64,000 nt of DNA, from positions 1 to 64,000 of the forward strand of contig JAEUHE010000061.1 in assembly GCA_016793885.1 (NCBI GenBank). Direction: 5' to 3'. A program made the position numbers and the translations under genes. The notes under the pieces were generated by a model. That model was not told where the DNA came from and ran no database searches. It worked only from the letters and a program-made list of their open reading frames with translations. This document shows, piece by piece, positions 42,264 to 51,900 of the stretch; the stretch's first letter is position 1, and each line of letters starts with the position of its first letter. This stretch comes from Verrucomicrobiales bacterium. Lineage in GTDB: Bacteria; Verrucomicrobiota; Verrucomicrobiia; Limisphaerales; UBA11320.

Positions 42264-44156
42264 TCACCGTGATGGTGTCCGAGTCCCTGATACCCGCTTC
42301 TTCGCGGCAAGCTTGGAAGGGGAACGATGTGGCTTGCGTTGGCAGACGGTCGCTTCGATCACTGTTCCCTTTCCAGGTGTAGCCTTGATGCTTAACCGTC
42401 CGCCGACCATTTCGATGCGCTCCCTCATGCCTAGCAAGCCTAGGTGCTTTCCGCGAGTGGCAAGCACCCATCCATCCGCTTTGAACGCCTGGCCATCGTC
42501 AGCGATTCGCATTCGGATTCGAGAGCCCACCCGCTCGAGCGTGACCGTCACCTGGGTGGCTTGCGCATGGCGGGCGACGTTGGTAAGGGATTCTTGAGCC
42601 ACTCGAAAGAGGGCGGTGCGGGTGGCGGCGTCCAGCTTCTCCACGCCCGGGAAGGTTTTGAGTCGCGTGACGAGTTTGGTTCGCTCCGCGAAGCTTTGCA
42701 GGAAGGACTGCAGGGCGGGGATCAAGCCCAGGTCATCGAGCACCGCTGGTCGCAACTCGCGGGCGAACTGATGGATCACATCGACCGATTGTTCCACCAA
42801 GTGCTGGGTATCGGTTATGGACTTGCGCAGCTTTCCATCGCTCAGGCTTGAAGCCTTGAGGGTGGCGAGCCGGATGTTGATGCCAGTCAGCGCTTGGGCG
42901 ATGATGTCGTGGAGTTCGCGGCTGATGCTCCGTCGCTCCTCCTCCTGCACGCGAATGACTTTGCGCGCGAGGTACCTCAGTTGTTCCTGAAGCTCCTGCG
43001 ATTGCTCGAGCATCTCGCGCTGCTGCTTCTCGCTGGATTGGAGAGCCTTCTCGCTTTGCTTGCGTCGTCGGACCTCGGCCCTCAATCCCTCATTCGAAGC
43101 AGCCAACACGGCCAAGCGCTGCTGAGCGGCTTCGCCGCGCTTTCGCTCGGTGATATTGTTGAAGAAGCAAACCACCGCAAAATGTCCCGCGGGGAGCCTG
43201 ATGCGTTGCAGCTGCCACTCATAGGACTCTACCATCCCGGTGTCGCGACGGACTTCAGTGAACGCGGTCGAGAGGTAAGACTCCCCTGTTTTGAGAGTCA
43301 GCTGAAAACGGTTGACGATTTCCTCGGCGACATGCTTCGGCCAGAGGGAGCGAACGACCGTCAAAAAGCTCCGATCGGTCTGCTGGGAAGTGCTCTTGAA
43401 GATCTCGGTCGCCAGGGGATTCATCTCCTGGAGGCGGAATCGATCGTCCACGATGTAGACCCCCACAGGTGCCAATCGGATGATGGCCGACAGCATCGCC
43501 TGGTTCTGGCGAAGAGCCGATTCGGCGAGCTTCACCGAGGTGACATCCGAGGCGGAGACGCGGCACCACGGCTTGGTGCGGCTCGGGCCGTGGCCGCGTG
43601 TCCCTCGGAGCAAAGCCCAGAGTGGAGTGGCGTCCTTCCTGAGAAACAGGACTTCGCAAGACGGGTTGTCCGCGCCGGCGCAGGCAGATTTGAGAAATGA
43701 GAGAAAGCCCGGGCGACCTTCGGGAGCCAGATAGGAGAGTAGTCGACGCCTCGTCAGCCCAGAGCGTTCCAGCCCCAGCATGGCGGCCCCCGTGAGATTG
43801 ACCTCCAGAATCGTCGCTTTCTCGTCGAGTGAAAAGTAGCCGACGGGCGCGAAGTCATAGAGATCGGTGTACTTATCCACCTGCAACTCCGTCCGGGTTC
43901 GCGATTCCTGCAGCTCGGCGTTTTGCATTTCGAGCTCGATCTGGTGAACCTGCAGTTCGTGGAGCGCTCCCTCAGCGTCGGTACCTTGTTGGTACGCTGT
44001 TGCTGTGCTCGCCCGCTTGGTCCGTTGAGCCCTGTGCTTGGGACGGGGGGGCCAGCGAGAGGGGGTCCGCCCCTGGGCTTCGGCTTGCTTCAATCTCGCT
44101 TCCGCTTGTCGACGGAGCGCTGAATGCTTTCCGGGAGTGTGCGACGATGCCTTCAT
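42264..44156 (-). CDS. Cytoplasmic NarL-type PAS histidine kinase (HisKA_3)
   Basis: 630 aa, last gene of a coupled three-gene operon; its ATG overlaps the upstream stop (ATGA). A basic N-terminus is followed by LHELQVHQIELEMQNAEL and a PAS domain (LYDFAPVGYFSLDEKATILEVN). A second PAS is at about 225-345 (APVGVYIVDDRFRLQEMNPLATEIF; end NNITERKRG), then a coiled coil. The HisKA_3 dimerisation domain has EEERRSISRELHDIIAQALTGI (His near 414), followed by a short HATPase (N-box ESLTNVARHAQATQ; GLLGMRERIEMVGG). Such kinases usually pair with LuxR-type regulators, none of which is in this window. The N-terminal half is clearly homologous to that of the preceding kinase, indicating local duplication. 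Confidence 0.9.
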   Translation of the reverse strand: MKASSHTPGKHSALRRQAEARLKQAEAQGRTPSRWPPRPKHRAQRTKRASTATAYQQGTDAEGALHELQVHQIELEMQNAELQESRTRTELQVDKYTDLYDFAPVGYFSLDEKATILEVNLTGAAMLGLERSGLTRRRLLSYLAPEGRPGFLSFLKSACAGADNPSCEVLFLRKDATPLWALLRGTRGHGPSRTKPWCRVSASDVTSVKLAESALRQNQAMLSAIIRLAPVGVYIVDDRFRLQEMNPLATEIFKSTSQQTDRSFLTVVRSLWPKHVAEEIVNRFQLTLKTGESYLSTAFTEVRRDTGMVESYEWQLQRIRLPAGHFAVVCFFNNITERKRGEAAQQRLAVLAASNEGLRAEVRRRKQSEKALQSSEKQQREMLEQSQELQEQLRYLARKVIRVQEEERRSISRELHDIIAQALTGINIRLATLKASSLSDGKLRKSITDTQHLVEQSVDVIHQFARELRPAVLDDLGLIPALQSFLQSFAERTKLVTRLKTFPGVEKLDAATRTALFRVAQESLTNVARHAQATQVTVTLERVGSRIRMRIADDGQAFKADGWVLATRGKHLGLLGMRERIEMVGGRLSIKATPGKGTVIEATVCQRKPHRSPSKLAAKKRVSGTRTPSR

Positions 44157-45874
44157 GATCGGTGCTGACGCGCCGGGCGACTGGTGAGGATTTGGTCGAT
44201 GAGGGCGCGGAGCTGGGTAGCCTCAAATGGTTTGGCCAGGGCGGCCTGAAAGCCGTAGGCCGCATAGCTCTGGACCATCGGGTCTTCCCAGTAGCCGCTC
44301 ATGACGATGGCTTTCACCCCCGGATCGATGCGTTGGAGAGCGAGGATGGTCTCCCTGCCGCCCATTCCACCCCGGACGGTGAGGTCCAGCAGTACCACTG
44401 CGAAAGGATTTCCTGAGGAACGAGCGAGTTCATAGGCGCTGAGCGCACCCAACCCGTCCTCCACCAGTTGAACGGTGTAACCCATTCGCTGGAGAGTGGT
44501 CCCCAGGATTTTTCGGATTTCGGCCTCATCCTCCATGACCAGGATTCGGCCACCGGTCCCGGCGGGTGAGGTGGGCGACAACGACGATGTCAGCATCCGT
44601 CGATCGCAAGCGGGGAGATAGATGTGGAACGTGGTCCCGACGCCGGGTTTGGATTCAACCCGGATGGTGCCTTCGTGCATCCGGACTACGGAATGGCAGA
44701 TCGTCAATCCCAGGCCCATGCCTTTCTGGGCCCCGCGTTCCTTGGTGGAAAAATAGGGATCGAAAATCCGCCCGAGGACCTCTGGGGGGATGCCCGTACC
44801 CTGGTCAGCAATGGTCACCTGAATGTAGCATCCGGCGGTAAGCCCCGCCCCATTGTCCGGCGTGAGACTCCGGTTCACGGCGCGGATCTCCACCAGGCCG
44901 TCACCGGTCGTGGCTTCGGCCGCGTTCTGGACGATATTGCGGACGACCTGGCCCAATTGAGCCGGATCCACCTCAACCGGCCACAGGTCGTCCTCCACCT
45001 GGATATGGTAACGGAGCGGACGTCCTCCGAGGGCCAGTCGACTCGATTCTTCGATGACTTTCCCCACCTCGGTCGGAGTGCGGATTGGTGCGCCGCCTTT
45101 GGCAAAGGTGAGGAGCTGCTGCGTGAGTCCGCGAGCCAGGAGCAGCGCCTTCATCGCAGCGTCCAGATGGCTGGCGGCCTCAGGCTCGCAGCTGGGCGTG
45201 CAGCGAGCCACTTCCGTGTTCATCAAGATCACCGAGAGCAAGTTGTTGAAATCATGCGCGATTCCTCCCGCGAGGATGCCGGTTGATTCCAGCTTTCCGA
45301 GCACCAGTTGCTGCGCCTCTGTCCGTTTCCGTTCGGTGATGTCCGTGAGCACAAGTCGGCACTCCCGACCGGAGGCGGTGGCCAGACCCTCGATCCGAAC
45401 CTCCACCGCCGCCCGACCCGCGCGGCAAAGCGCCAGCTCGCAACTGGCCCGCGACTTTAGTTCAAACAGTGTTCTGAGGAGCGCTCCGAAAACCTGCTGG
45501 TCCTTGCTTTCTACATAGCGGCTAAATGGACGGTGGAGCAGCTTGGATCGCTCTGTTTCGAGCAGCCGCGTGCAGGTGAGATTGACCTCTGCGATTCCCC
45601 CTTCGCGGTCGAGGGAGAGATAACTCACCGGTGCGAAATCGTAGAGGTCACTATATTTTTCGCGTTCCAGTTCCAGCCGGTCGCACGTGTGGGTCAGTTC
45701 TTCCTGTTGCATCTCCAACTCAATTTGATGCACTTGAAGCTCGTGGATGAGTTTCGCGCGGTCGGCATCGGACGAGGAGGAGGAGGAGCGATTGAGATGC
45801 TGGTCGCGCAATGCTGCCTCCGCACGTGCTCGCAAGTTGGTTTCGGCGGAGCTGATGGGAGGCTTTGGTTTCAT
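44153..45874 (-). CDS. PAS histidine kinase with C-terminal receiver
   Basis: 573 aa; ATG overlaps the upstream stop by ATGA and its own stop overlaps the next ATG the same way. The N-terminal LIHELQVHQIELEMQQEEL plus a PAS domain (LYDFAPVSYLSLDREGGIAEVN) match the downstream kinase closely. The H-box is GGIAHDFNNLL (His near 207). HATPase: N-box IVQNAAEATTGDG, G boxes DQGTGIPPE and KGMGLGLTICHSVV. The C-terminal receiver has VVLLDLTVRGGMGG with the phospho-acceptor Asp near 497. No membrane segments. The domain plan is that of Caulobacter CckA-like kinases, though no essential-gene role is implied. It probably receives its signal from, or shares it with, the CheB-CheR fusion encoded just upstream. 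Confidence 0.9.
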   Translation of the reverse strand: MKPKPPISSAETNLRARAEAALRDQHLNRSSSSSSDADRAKLIHELQVHQIELEMQQEELTHTCDRLELEREKYSDLYDFAPVSYLSLDREGGIAEVNLTCTRLLETERSKLLHRPFSRYVESKDQQVFGALLRTLFELKSRASCELALCRAGRAAVEVRIEGLATASGRECRLVLTDITERKRTEAQQLVLGKLESTGILAGGIAHDFNNLLSVILMNTEVARCTPSCEPEAASHLDAAMKALLLARGLTQQLLTFAKGGAPIRTPTEVGKVIEESSRLALGGRPLRYHIQVEDDLWPVEVDPAQLGQVVRNIVQNAAEATTGDGLVEIRAVNRSLTPDNGAGLTAGCYIQVTIADQGTGIPPEVLGRIFDPYFSTKERGAQKGMGLGLTICHSVVRMHEGTIRVESKPGVGTTFHIYLPACDRRMLTSSLSPTSPAGTGGRILVMEDEAEIRKILGTTLQRMGYTVQLVEDGLGALSAYELARSSGNPFAVVLLDLTVRGGMGGRETILALQRIDPGVKAIVMSGYWEDPMVQSYAAYGFQAALAKPFEATQLRALIDQILTSRPARQHRS

Positions 45875-48624
45875 GACCTGGACCTTTTGCGAGGAGGGCC
45901 GGACGGGATGATGGTCTCAGCGTTGGGAGACGACTTGGGGGGGGCTCCACTCGCCCGGCGACTGCGCGCTTTTTCTGCCAGCTTGCCCACGTGTTTCGCA
46001 TAGCGCTTGGCCAGAATCGCGTGATCCGCTTTCTGCTTTCTGGCCGTCGCACGCGACGCGCTGATGTCTGCAAAGGTGATCACCACGCCGTCGATCCGGT
46101 CATCCAGTGTTCGATAAGGCATGATGCGCACCGTAAACCATCGGCCGTCCTTGCAACTGATGGGTTTCTCCTGCGCCACCAGGCTGTCGATCACGGAATG
46201 TCCGTCGGCGGCGAGCTGCGGATACTCCAGCTCGGAGGCTAGATCAGTGATGGGACGCCCGATGTCGCTGGGGATGAGCTTGATAATCTTGGCGGTCTGA
46301 GGAGTGAAGCGTCGGATGTGGAGGTCGCGGTCGAGAAACAACGTGGCGATATCGGTGCTGTTCAACAGGTTTTTCATGTCGTCGCTCGCCCGGGAAAGAT
46401 CATCGACTTTGGACTGGAGCTCGGCATTCACGGACTGCAGCTCCTCGTTGAGTGATTGCATCTCCTCCTTGGAGGTCGTGAGCTCCTCATTGGTGGACTG
46501 CAGCTCCTCATTGGTGGACTGGAGTTCCTCGTTGGCAGAGGTGAGCTCCTCCTGCGAGGACTGGCGGTCATCGCGCAGGATCCGTAGATTTTCCCGCGCC
46601 TCGTGCAACTCCCGCTCCAGTTCCGCCACCTTCGCCTGGTGGCGGATGGATTTCGAAGGATGTGATGGGCGAACGGTGAGTGCCGTTGTCGGGAGGTCCC
46701 GAAAGATAATCATCAGGGCCCCCTGGAGGGGACCGGGGTCCTCCATTCGCTCCACAGTGCCCTCGATGGAGCGGTGATCCTCTTTCTCACCGGCGAGAGA
46801 ACCGCGAAAGGGGACGGGGCCAGGTTCTCGAAGCGCTCTCTGAAAGGCGCTGGCGAGTTCGTAGCGCAGGCCTTCGCGAGCCATCGCGAAGATGTTCCAG
46901 TTGGCCTTGCCGGCGGCTGGCTCGAGGTAGCTTCCCGTGCGCCCGCTCACGTACAGGATGTCGCCTTTGGTGTTCACCAGGGTGGCTGGCGGAGCGTAGC
47001 GCTGCAGAATCAGCTGATCGGCCAGGCTTTGTAGGTTGGGAGGCGATAAGGGCGACTGCACAGCCGAGGCGCTTGGTATCGAGGCAGTGCTGAGTGGAGA
47101 AGGAAAGGAGAGGGGTTCAGGACGAATGACTGACGCATTTCTGCGGTAAATCCTCACCTTGGTGCTCACGGGCGCGAAAAGCTCGCTGGAGCTGCCAACT
47201 GTTTCTGAACTGCCTAGGAATAGCAGTCCGCCGGGATTCAGGTTGTAGTGGAACAGGGGTATCAGCCTCTTTTGCAGCTCAGGGCTCAGATAGATCAGCA
47301 GATTTCGGCAGATCAGGATGTCCAGCTTGGTGAAGGGCGGATCCATGATCAGGTTCTGCGGCGCGTAGATGACCATTTCTCGGATTTCTTTGCGCACTCG
47401 ATACGATTGTTCCTCCTTGCTGAAGAACCGGGTCAAGCGCGCTGCGGAGACTTGCGATGCGATGGTGGCTGGAAAAGTGCCGCGTCGTGCTTTGTCGATG
47501 GCATCGCGATCCAAATCGGTGGCGAAAATCTGAAGGGTGAGGTTTCCCTTGGGTTTGATGTCGTCAAGCGCCTCGCGGAAGATCATGGCAAGAGAGTAAG
47601 CTTCTTCTCCGGTCGAACAGCCTGCCACCCACGCCCTCAGGGGATGGCTGGAGGATCGGCCTGCTAGAAGCTCCGGAAGCGCCTGCTGCGCCAAGATTCG
47701 CCAGGCTTCCGGGTCGCGAAAGAATTGCGTCACGCCGATCAAAAGCTCTTTGAAAAGGAGGTCCAGCTCCTGCGAGTTTTCCTGCAGGTAGCGGATGTAG
47801 ACAGAAATCTTGTCGATCTGATGGATACCCATTCGACGCTCGATCCGACGGTAGAGCGTGTTTCTTTTGTAGAGGGAGAAATCGTGGCCTGAACGTGCGC
47901 GCAGCAGCGTCACCACCTTTTGCAAACTGCCGTGAAGAGGCTCCGATTCAGGCGAATCCAAACCTGGCGAACTGAGACCCTGGTTCACGGCGGTCAGGAT
48001 CTTGCCTGCCAGTTCCTCGGCGGGTGCCACGATATCGGCGAGACCGGTATCGACAGCGCTGCGGGGCATGCCGTCAAACTTCGCGTTTGCTGGCGTCTGG
48101 ACCACGACCAGCCCCCGTCTTTCCTTGATTGCGCGCAGGCCGAGTGTTCCATCGGAACCCATTCCTGAGAGGATGACGCCCACGCTCCGATCCTGCTGAT
48201 CCTGAGCCAGCGACCGGAAAAAGAAATCGATAGGCAGGCGTAGTCCTCGGGCGCCCGTGGGTGGCAACAGGTGCAGGACGTTGTGCAGCAACGAAAGGTC
48301 CTTGTTGGGTGGGATGATGTATACGCAATCGGAATGGACGCGGGTGTGGTCTTTGACCTGCACCACGGGCATGGAAGTCCCACGCTGTAACAGTTCGGCC
48401 ATGATCCCCTTCCGCGTGGGGTCCAGGTGCTGAACGACGACAAAGGCGAGACCGCTCTCAGGCGGCACGCCCTTGAAGAACTGCTCCAAGGCTTCCAGGC
48501 CACCCGCCGAGGCACCGATTCCGACGACGACCAAGGGCGCGTCCTTCGCGGAGGGTGGTTGGGTCGGGAGGATCTCTGGCAGCGATGCCGCAGATTGGGA
48601 TTTTTTTGTGCGTCTGAGTTTCAT
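45871..48624 (-). CDS. CheB-CheR fusion with coiled coil and PAS domain
   Basis: 917 aa from ATG 48624; the only longer frame begins with TTG at 48654. Res ~30-215 are a CheB methylesterase with the triad S39 (GASAGG), H66 (VQHLDP) and D158 (GMGSDGT). Res ~225-490 are a CheR methyltransferase (GVTQFFRDPEAW, GCSTGEEAYSLAMI, DPPFTKLDILICRNLLIYL). After a linker, about 630-735 is a heptad coiled coil full of 'NEELQSTNEEL' repeats, then a PAS domain (about 745-860; end FADISASRATARKQ). The CheB part has no receiver, so it is not controlled by CheA phosphorylation. No chemoreceptor genes are near. Such fusions head PAS-kinase signalling operons. First gene of the coupled trio. Confidence 0.93.
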   Translation of the reverse strand: MKLRRTKKSQSAASLPEILPTQPPSAKDAPLVVVGIGASAGGLEALEQFFKGVPPESGLAFVVVQHLDPTRKGIMAELLQRGTSMPVVQVKDHTRVHSDCVYIIPPNKDLSLLHNVLHLLPPTGARGLRLPIDFFFRSLAQDQQDRSVGVILSGMGSDGTLGLRAIKERRGLVVVQTPANAKFDGMPRSAVDTGLADIVAPAEELAGKILTAVNQGLSSPGLDSPESEPLHGSLQKVVTLLRARSGHDFSLYKRNTLYRRIERRMGIHQIDKISVYIRYLQENSQELDLLFKELLIGVTQFFRDPEAWRILAQQALPELLAGRSSSHPLRAWVAGCSTGEEAYSLAMIFREALDDIKPKGNLTLQIFATDLDRDAIDKARRGTFPATIASQVSAARLTRFFSKEEQSYRVRKEIREMVIYAPQNLIMDPPFTKLDILICRNLLIYLSPELQKRLIPLFHYNLNPGGLLFLGSSETVGSSSELFAPVSTKVRIYRRNASVIRPEPLSFPSPLSTASIPSASAVQSPLSPPNLQSLADQLILQRYAPPATLVNTKGDILYVSGRTGSYLEPAAGKANWNIFAMAREGLRYELASAFQRALREPGPVPFRGSLAGEKEDHRSIEGTVERMEDPGPLQGALMIIFRDLPTTALTVRPSHPSKSIRHQAKVAELERELHEARENLRILRDDRQSSQEELTSANEELQSTNEELQSTNEELTTSKEEMQSLNEELQSVNAELQSKVDDLSRASDDMKNLLNSTDIATLFLDRDLHIRRFTPQTAKIIKLIPSDIGRPITDLASELEYPQLAADGHSVIDSLVAQEKPISCKDGRWFTVRIMPYRTLDDRIDGVVITFADISASRATARKQKADHAILAKRYAKHVGKLAEKARSRRASGAPPKSSPNAETIIPSGPPRKRSRS

Positions 48625-48943
48625 GTCTCGCCGAGCCGTTTGGACGGGTGACAATCCGCTCAGGGCTGATTGTAGCCCCCAAACCAGGCGCGATTGTGAT
48701 CCTTAAGGGCAATCTGCTCCAAAGCCTCGGAGCCCTGCAACTTGAATCGTCGATGCGAAAGTATCGGGATCCCGGAGCTTCTCGTCTATGGGGTGCATAC
48801 CGGAGGAAAATTCCGCAGCCCCCTTGGTAAACAGGTGGCTGCGGTGGGGAGAAAGGGCCGCCCGTCGCTCCGCCTTCAGTCCTTATCCTGGTATGATGAG
48901 CATTTCCTTCAGGGAGTTATTCGCCTACAAGTCCGACAGGCTG
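48625..48943. other. 319-bp gap with a terminator-like hairpin
   Basis: CCGCAGCC (48813-48820) pairs with GGCTGCGG (48837-48844), 16-nt loop, about 100 nt downstream of the subtilase stop on the minus strand. The part nearer 48625 must carry the promoter of the CheBR operon. No gene was seen. Confidence 0.5.
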
Positions 48944-51900
48944 CTACTGATGGGGGAGCACATGTATCTCTCCCCCTCCAATGGTCAGGACGTCCGTCCG
49001 ACTGTCTCCTGTCAGATCCAGAGCGAAGATGCGTTTGGACTCCGCTTGGTTGCTCGCGGAGGTGTTCATGAAGTGGAATCCAGCTTCGTCAAACCCACCG
49101 GATTGCTGAGCCAAGTAGACTTGGAGGGTCATCGACCCATCCTCCAGGAGCAGATCAAGTAAGCCGTCTTGGTTGATGTCTGCCCATTGCATGTCGACCA
49201 CGGTGGTGCGTGAGGGATCAGTGATCTGAAGCAGCGTTGTGCCGGCCCCGAGTAAGCCGTTGGCCGTGGGGTATACCTTGACCTTCGATTCCGTTTCACT
49301 GTATTCGACGGTCAGGAGGTCGAGATCCCCGTCGTGATCATAATCGGCGAGCAACGTTTTCATCGTCGATGAGCTGTTCGGCAGTGTCTGCGCTGCGACG
49401 ATGCTCGTCCCATTCCAACTTAGAATGTTGATCTCTTCGGCGTAGCCTTGGGCGACGATCTCCTCCTTGCCGTCACCATTGAGGTCGGTGGCGAGCATCG
49501 TTGAAGGGAACCCGATGAGTGCTGAGGCGGTCTGAGGCTGCCAGGTGCCCCCCACCCCTTGGAGGAAAGGCAGAAATCGGAAGTTGTCGCCTCCGATGAA
49601 CAACAGATCCTTGCGTCCATCCCCATTGAGATCCGCCACCACCAGAGACCGTGGAGCTTCTGGAAGCGCGAGAAAGGTGGGTGCAGCGAAAGTGCCATCG
49701 CTCTGTCCCATCATGAAGTGAACCCGATTCGTCCCGCTGACCCTCGTGCCGAATGCGAACGAGGAGGTGTAGGCGATGGCATCGGCGATGCCGTCGCCGT
49801 TGATGTCCTTGAGTTCCAGCCCAGCCAGATTGTTCGTGAGCGTGATGGTCTGGACAATCCGGAGGCTGGCCAGACCGTTGAGTTCCACCACTTCCACCGA
49901 GTTGCTCACGTGATTCAGGGCGGCCCATCGGGGTGGGTGGCCTGCGGTGGTGAGCAGGCCGGGGTGGGACCAATCTTTACCCGCCTGGAACAGCACGACT
50001 CCGGCTTTGAACGACCCGTCGCCGTTCCCCTTGAGAAAGCTGTAGCGACCGCTGATCCCAGTGAGGAGATCCAGCTTCTGATCCTCGTCAATGTCCACCA
50101 CGATCGGAGCTCCTCCGGTGATCGCCGAGATGAGCGATGGACTGGTCAACGTCTGGCCGGATGTTCCCAGGATGCGCGTCACGACCGACATGAGGTGTCC
50201 GATCACCAAATCGCCCTTCCCATCGTTGTTGAGATCTCGAATGATGGGCTTGAGCGGGTTATCGGCGAGTGCGAGTCGGACTTGTCCGGAGAAGTTGCCT
50301 TGACCCAGGCCGAAGAGCACCGACACCGAATCCACGGTGCTGCTGGTGGTCGCGATGTCCGGAAGCCCGTCACCATTCAGATCGCCGACGGCGACATGAT
50401 TAGGGAACAGGTCGACTTCGAAGAATTTCGCAGCCTCGAAATCGCCATTGGCTTTACCCAAGAGCACCACCGCCAGGTTGGCGTTCGCGCTAATGGCGAG
50501 ATCGGCTTTGCCGTCCTGATTCAGGTCCCCGGACGCCAGGTCGTTGAGGAATCCCGTTCCGGGCACGGCCAGTTCACCGAGCGAGGAAAAGGATCCGTTA
50601 GGATTGCCGAGGTATCGGCTGACGGACTTCGACCGTTCGTTGAGTACCACGAGATCCAGGCTTGCGTCCCCGTTGAGGTTCATTGGCAACACCCGTCGGG
50701 GGTTCGATCCGGTGACCAGTTCCAACCGGAACTGGAATCGGCCGTCTCCCAAGCCCTGATAGACGTAGGCCCGCTGCTCCACCAGCGAGGTGATGACCAG
50801 GTCCGGAAGCGCATCCGCATCGAGTTGACCGATCTGCATGTCGGTTATCGAGCTGAACTCCGCGATTCTGGCGCTTTCCAGGCCCGCTTGGAAGCTTTCG
50901 TCGGGGTTGCCCAGCTGGACCAGGATGTTGCCGGTTTGCGGGTGGATCGAGACCATATCTCGTCTTCCGTCCTGGTTCACGTCTTCCAAGAGCAGTGAGC
51001 TGCCGAAGTCCAGCGCCTGGATCTGAGCGGGGTAGAAGCCCGGGTCCGACTCGGGAGGCGCATCGGGCACCTCCGGATTCGTGCCGTTCTCATACTCGGC
51101 CTTGTTCGTGTAGCCGTCGTGGTCGGCGTCCTCACTAGCATCGGTCGGATCCAGTGGATTGAGGATCTGGGGACGGTCCAACTCGTAGAGGTCGTCCAGA
51201 CCATCGCCATCCGCATCGACCGGACGCTCCAGAGGAACAGCCAGCAGGCGGTAGTTTTCGAGCGTGGCTCCAGCCGGGGCGGTGGAGTCGATGAAGGTTC
51301 CGGTTCCGTCGACCCCACGCTGGAGGGCGATCGGAGTCTCGGTATGGGTGATGAGATTGGTTCGGTAGAGCGTGAAATAGAACTCCCGCGAGGAGGAGTA
51401 GGGGATTACGAGCGAGCCATTCGGCTGGAACGATGGGCCGTGGAGTTCGAAGAATCCCCCGAAGTCGCCGTAGCGCATCGATAGACCGCTTCCGTAGCTG
51501 AGAGGATCGCCCACATAGGCCTCCGCAACGCAGTCGCCGTCGCAGGGGTTGTTGATGTTGAGCGGTCCCTTGGCGGTTGCTTGGAGAATGTAGCGAAGCT
51601 CGAATGACGCACCGTCGGCGATGTCGCTGAGGTCGATCTGCCGGGTAACGTCCGGGAACTCGACCGTCATCGAGTAAATGCGCCCTTGGGAATCGCTTTC
51701 AAAAGTGGGAGTTGGAGGGCCAAAGTAGCCTTCATGCGTTTCGATGCGGAAGGTGTGCGCCGTCGTGTCGTCCTGGCCATGACCCACGATGTGTGTGCGC
51801 GCGTAGAAGATGTTCCGCCACTCTGCATTCGTGGCCGCTCCGACTCGGCGCTGCAACAGGATCATGGTCTCGGCGCTCAGTTCATTGGTGTCGGGATGCA

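Noticed and set aside
49559-50998. 479-codon plus-strand frame over the VCBS repeats of the subtilase
   Set aside because: Repetitive coding sequence gives long mirror frames; the translation shows no domain.
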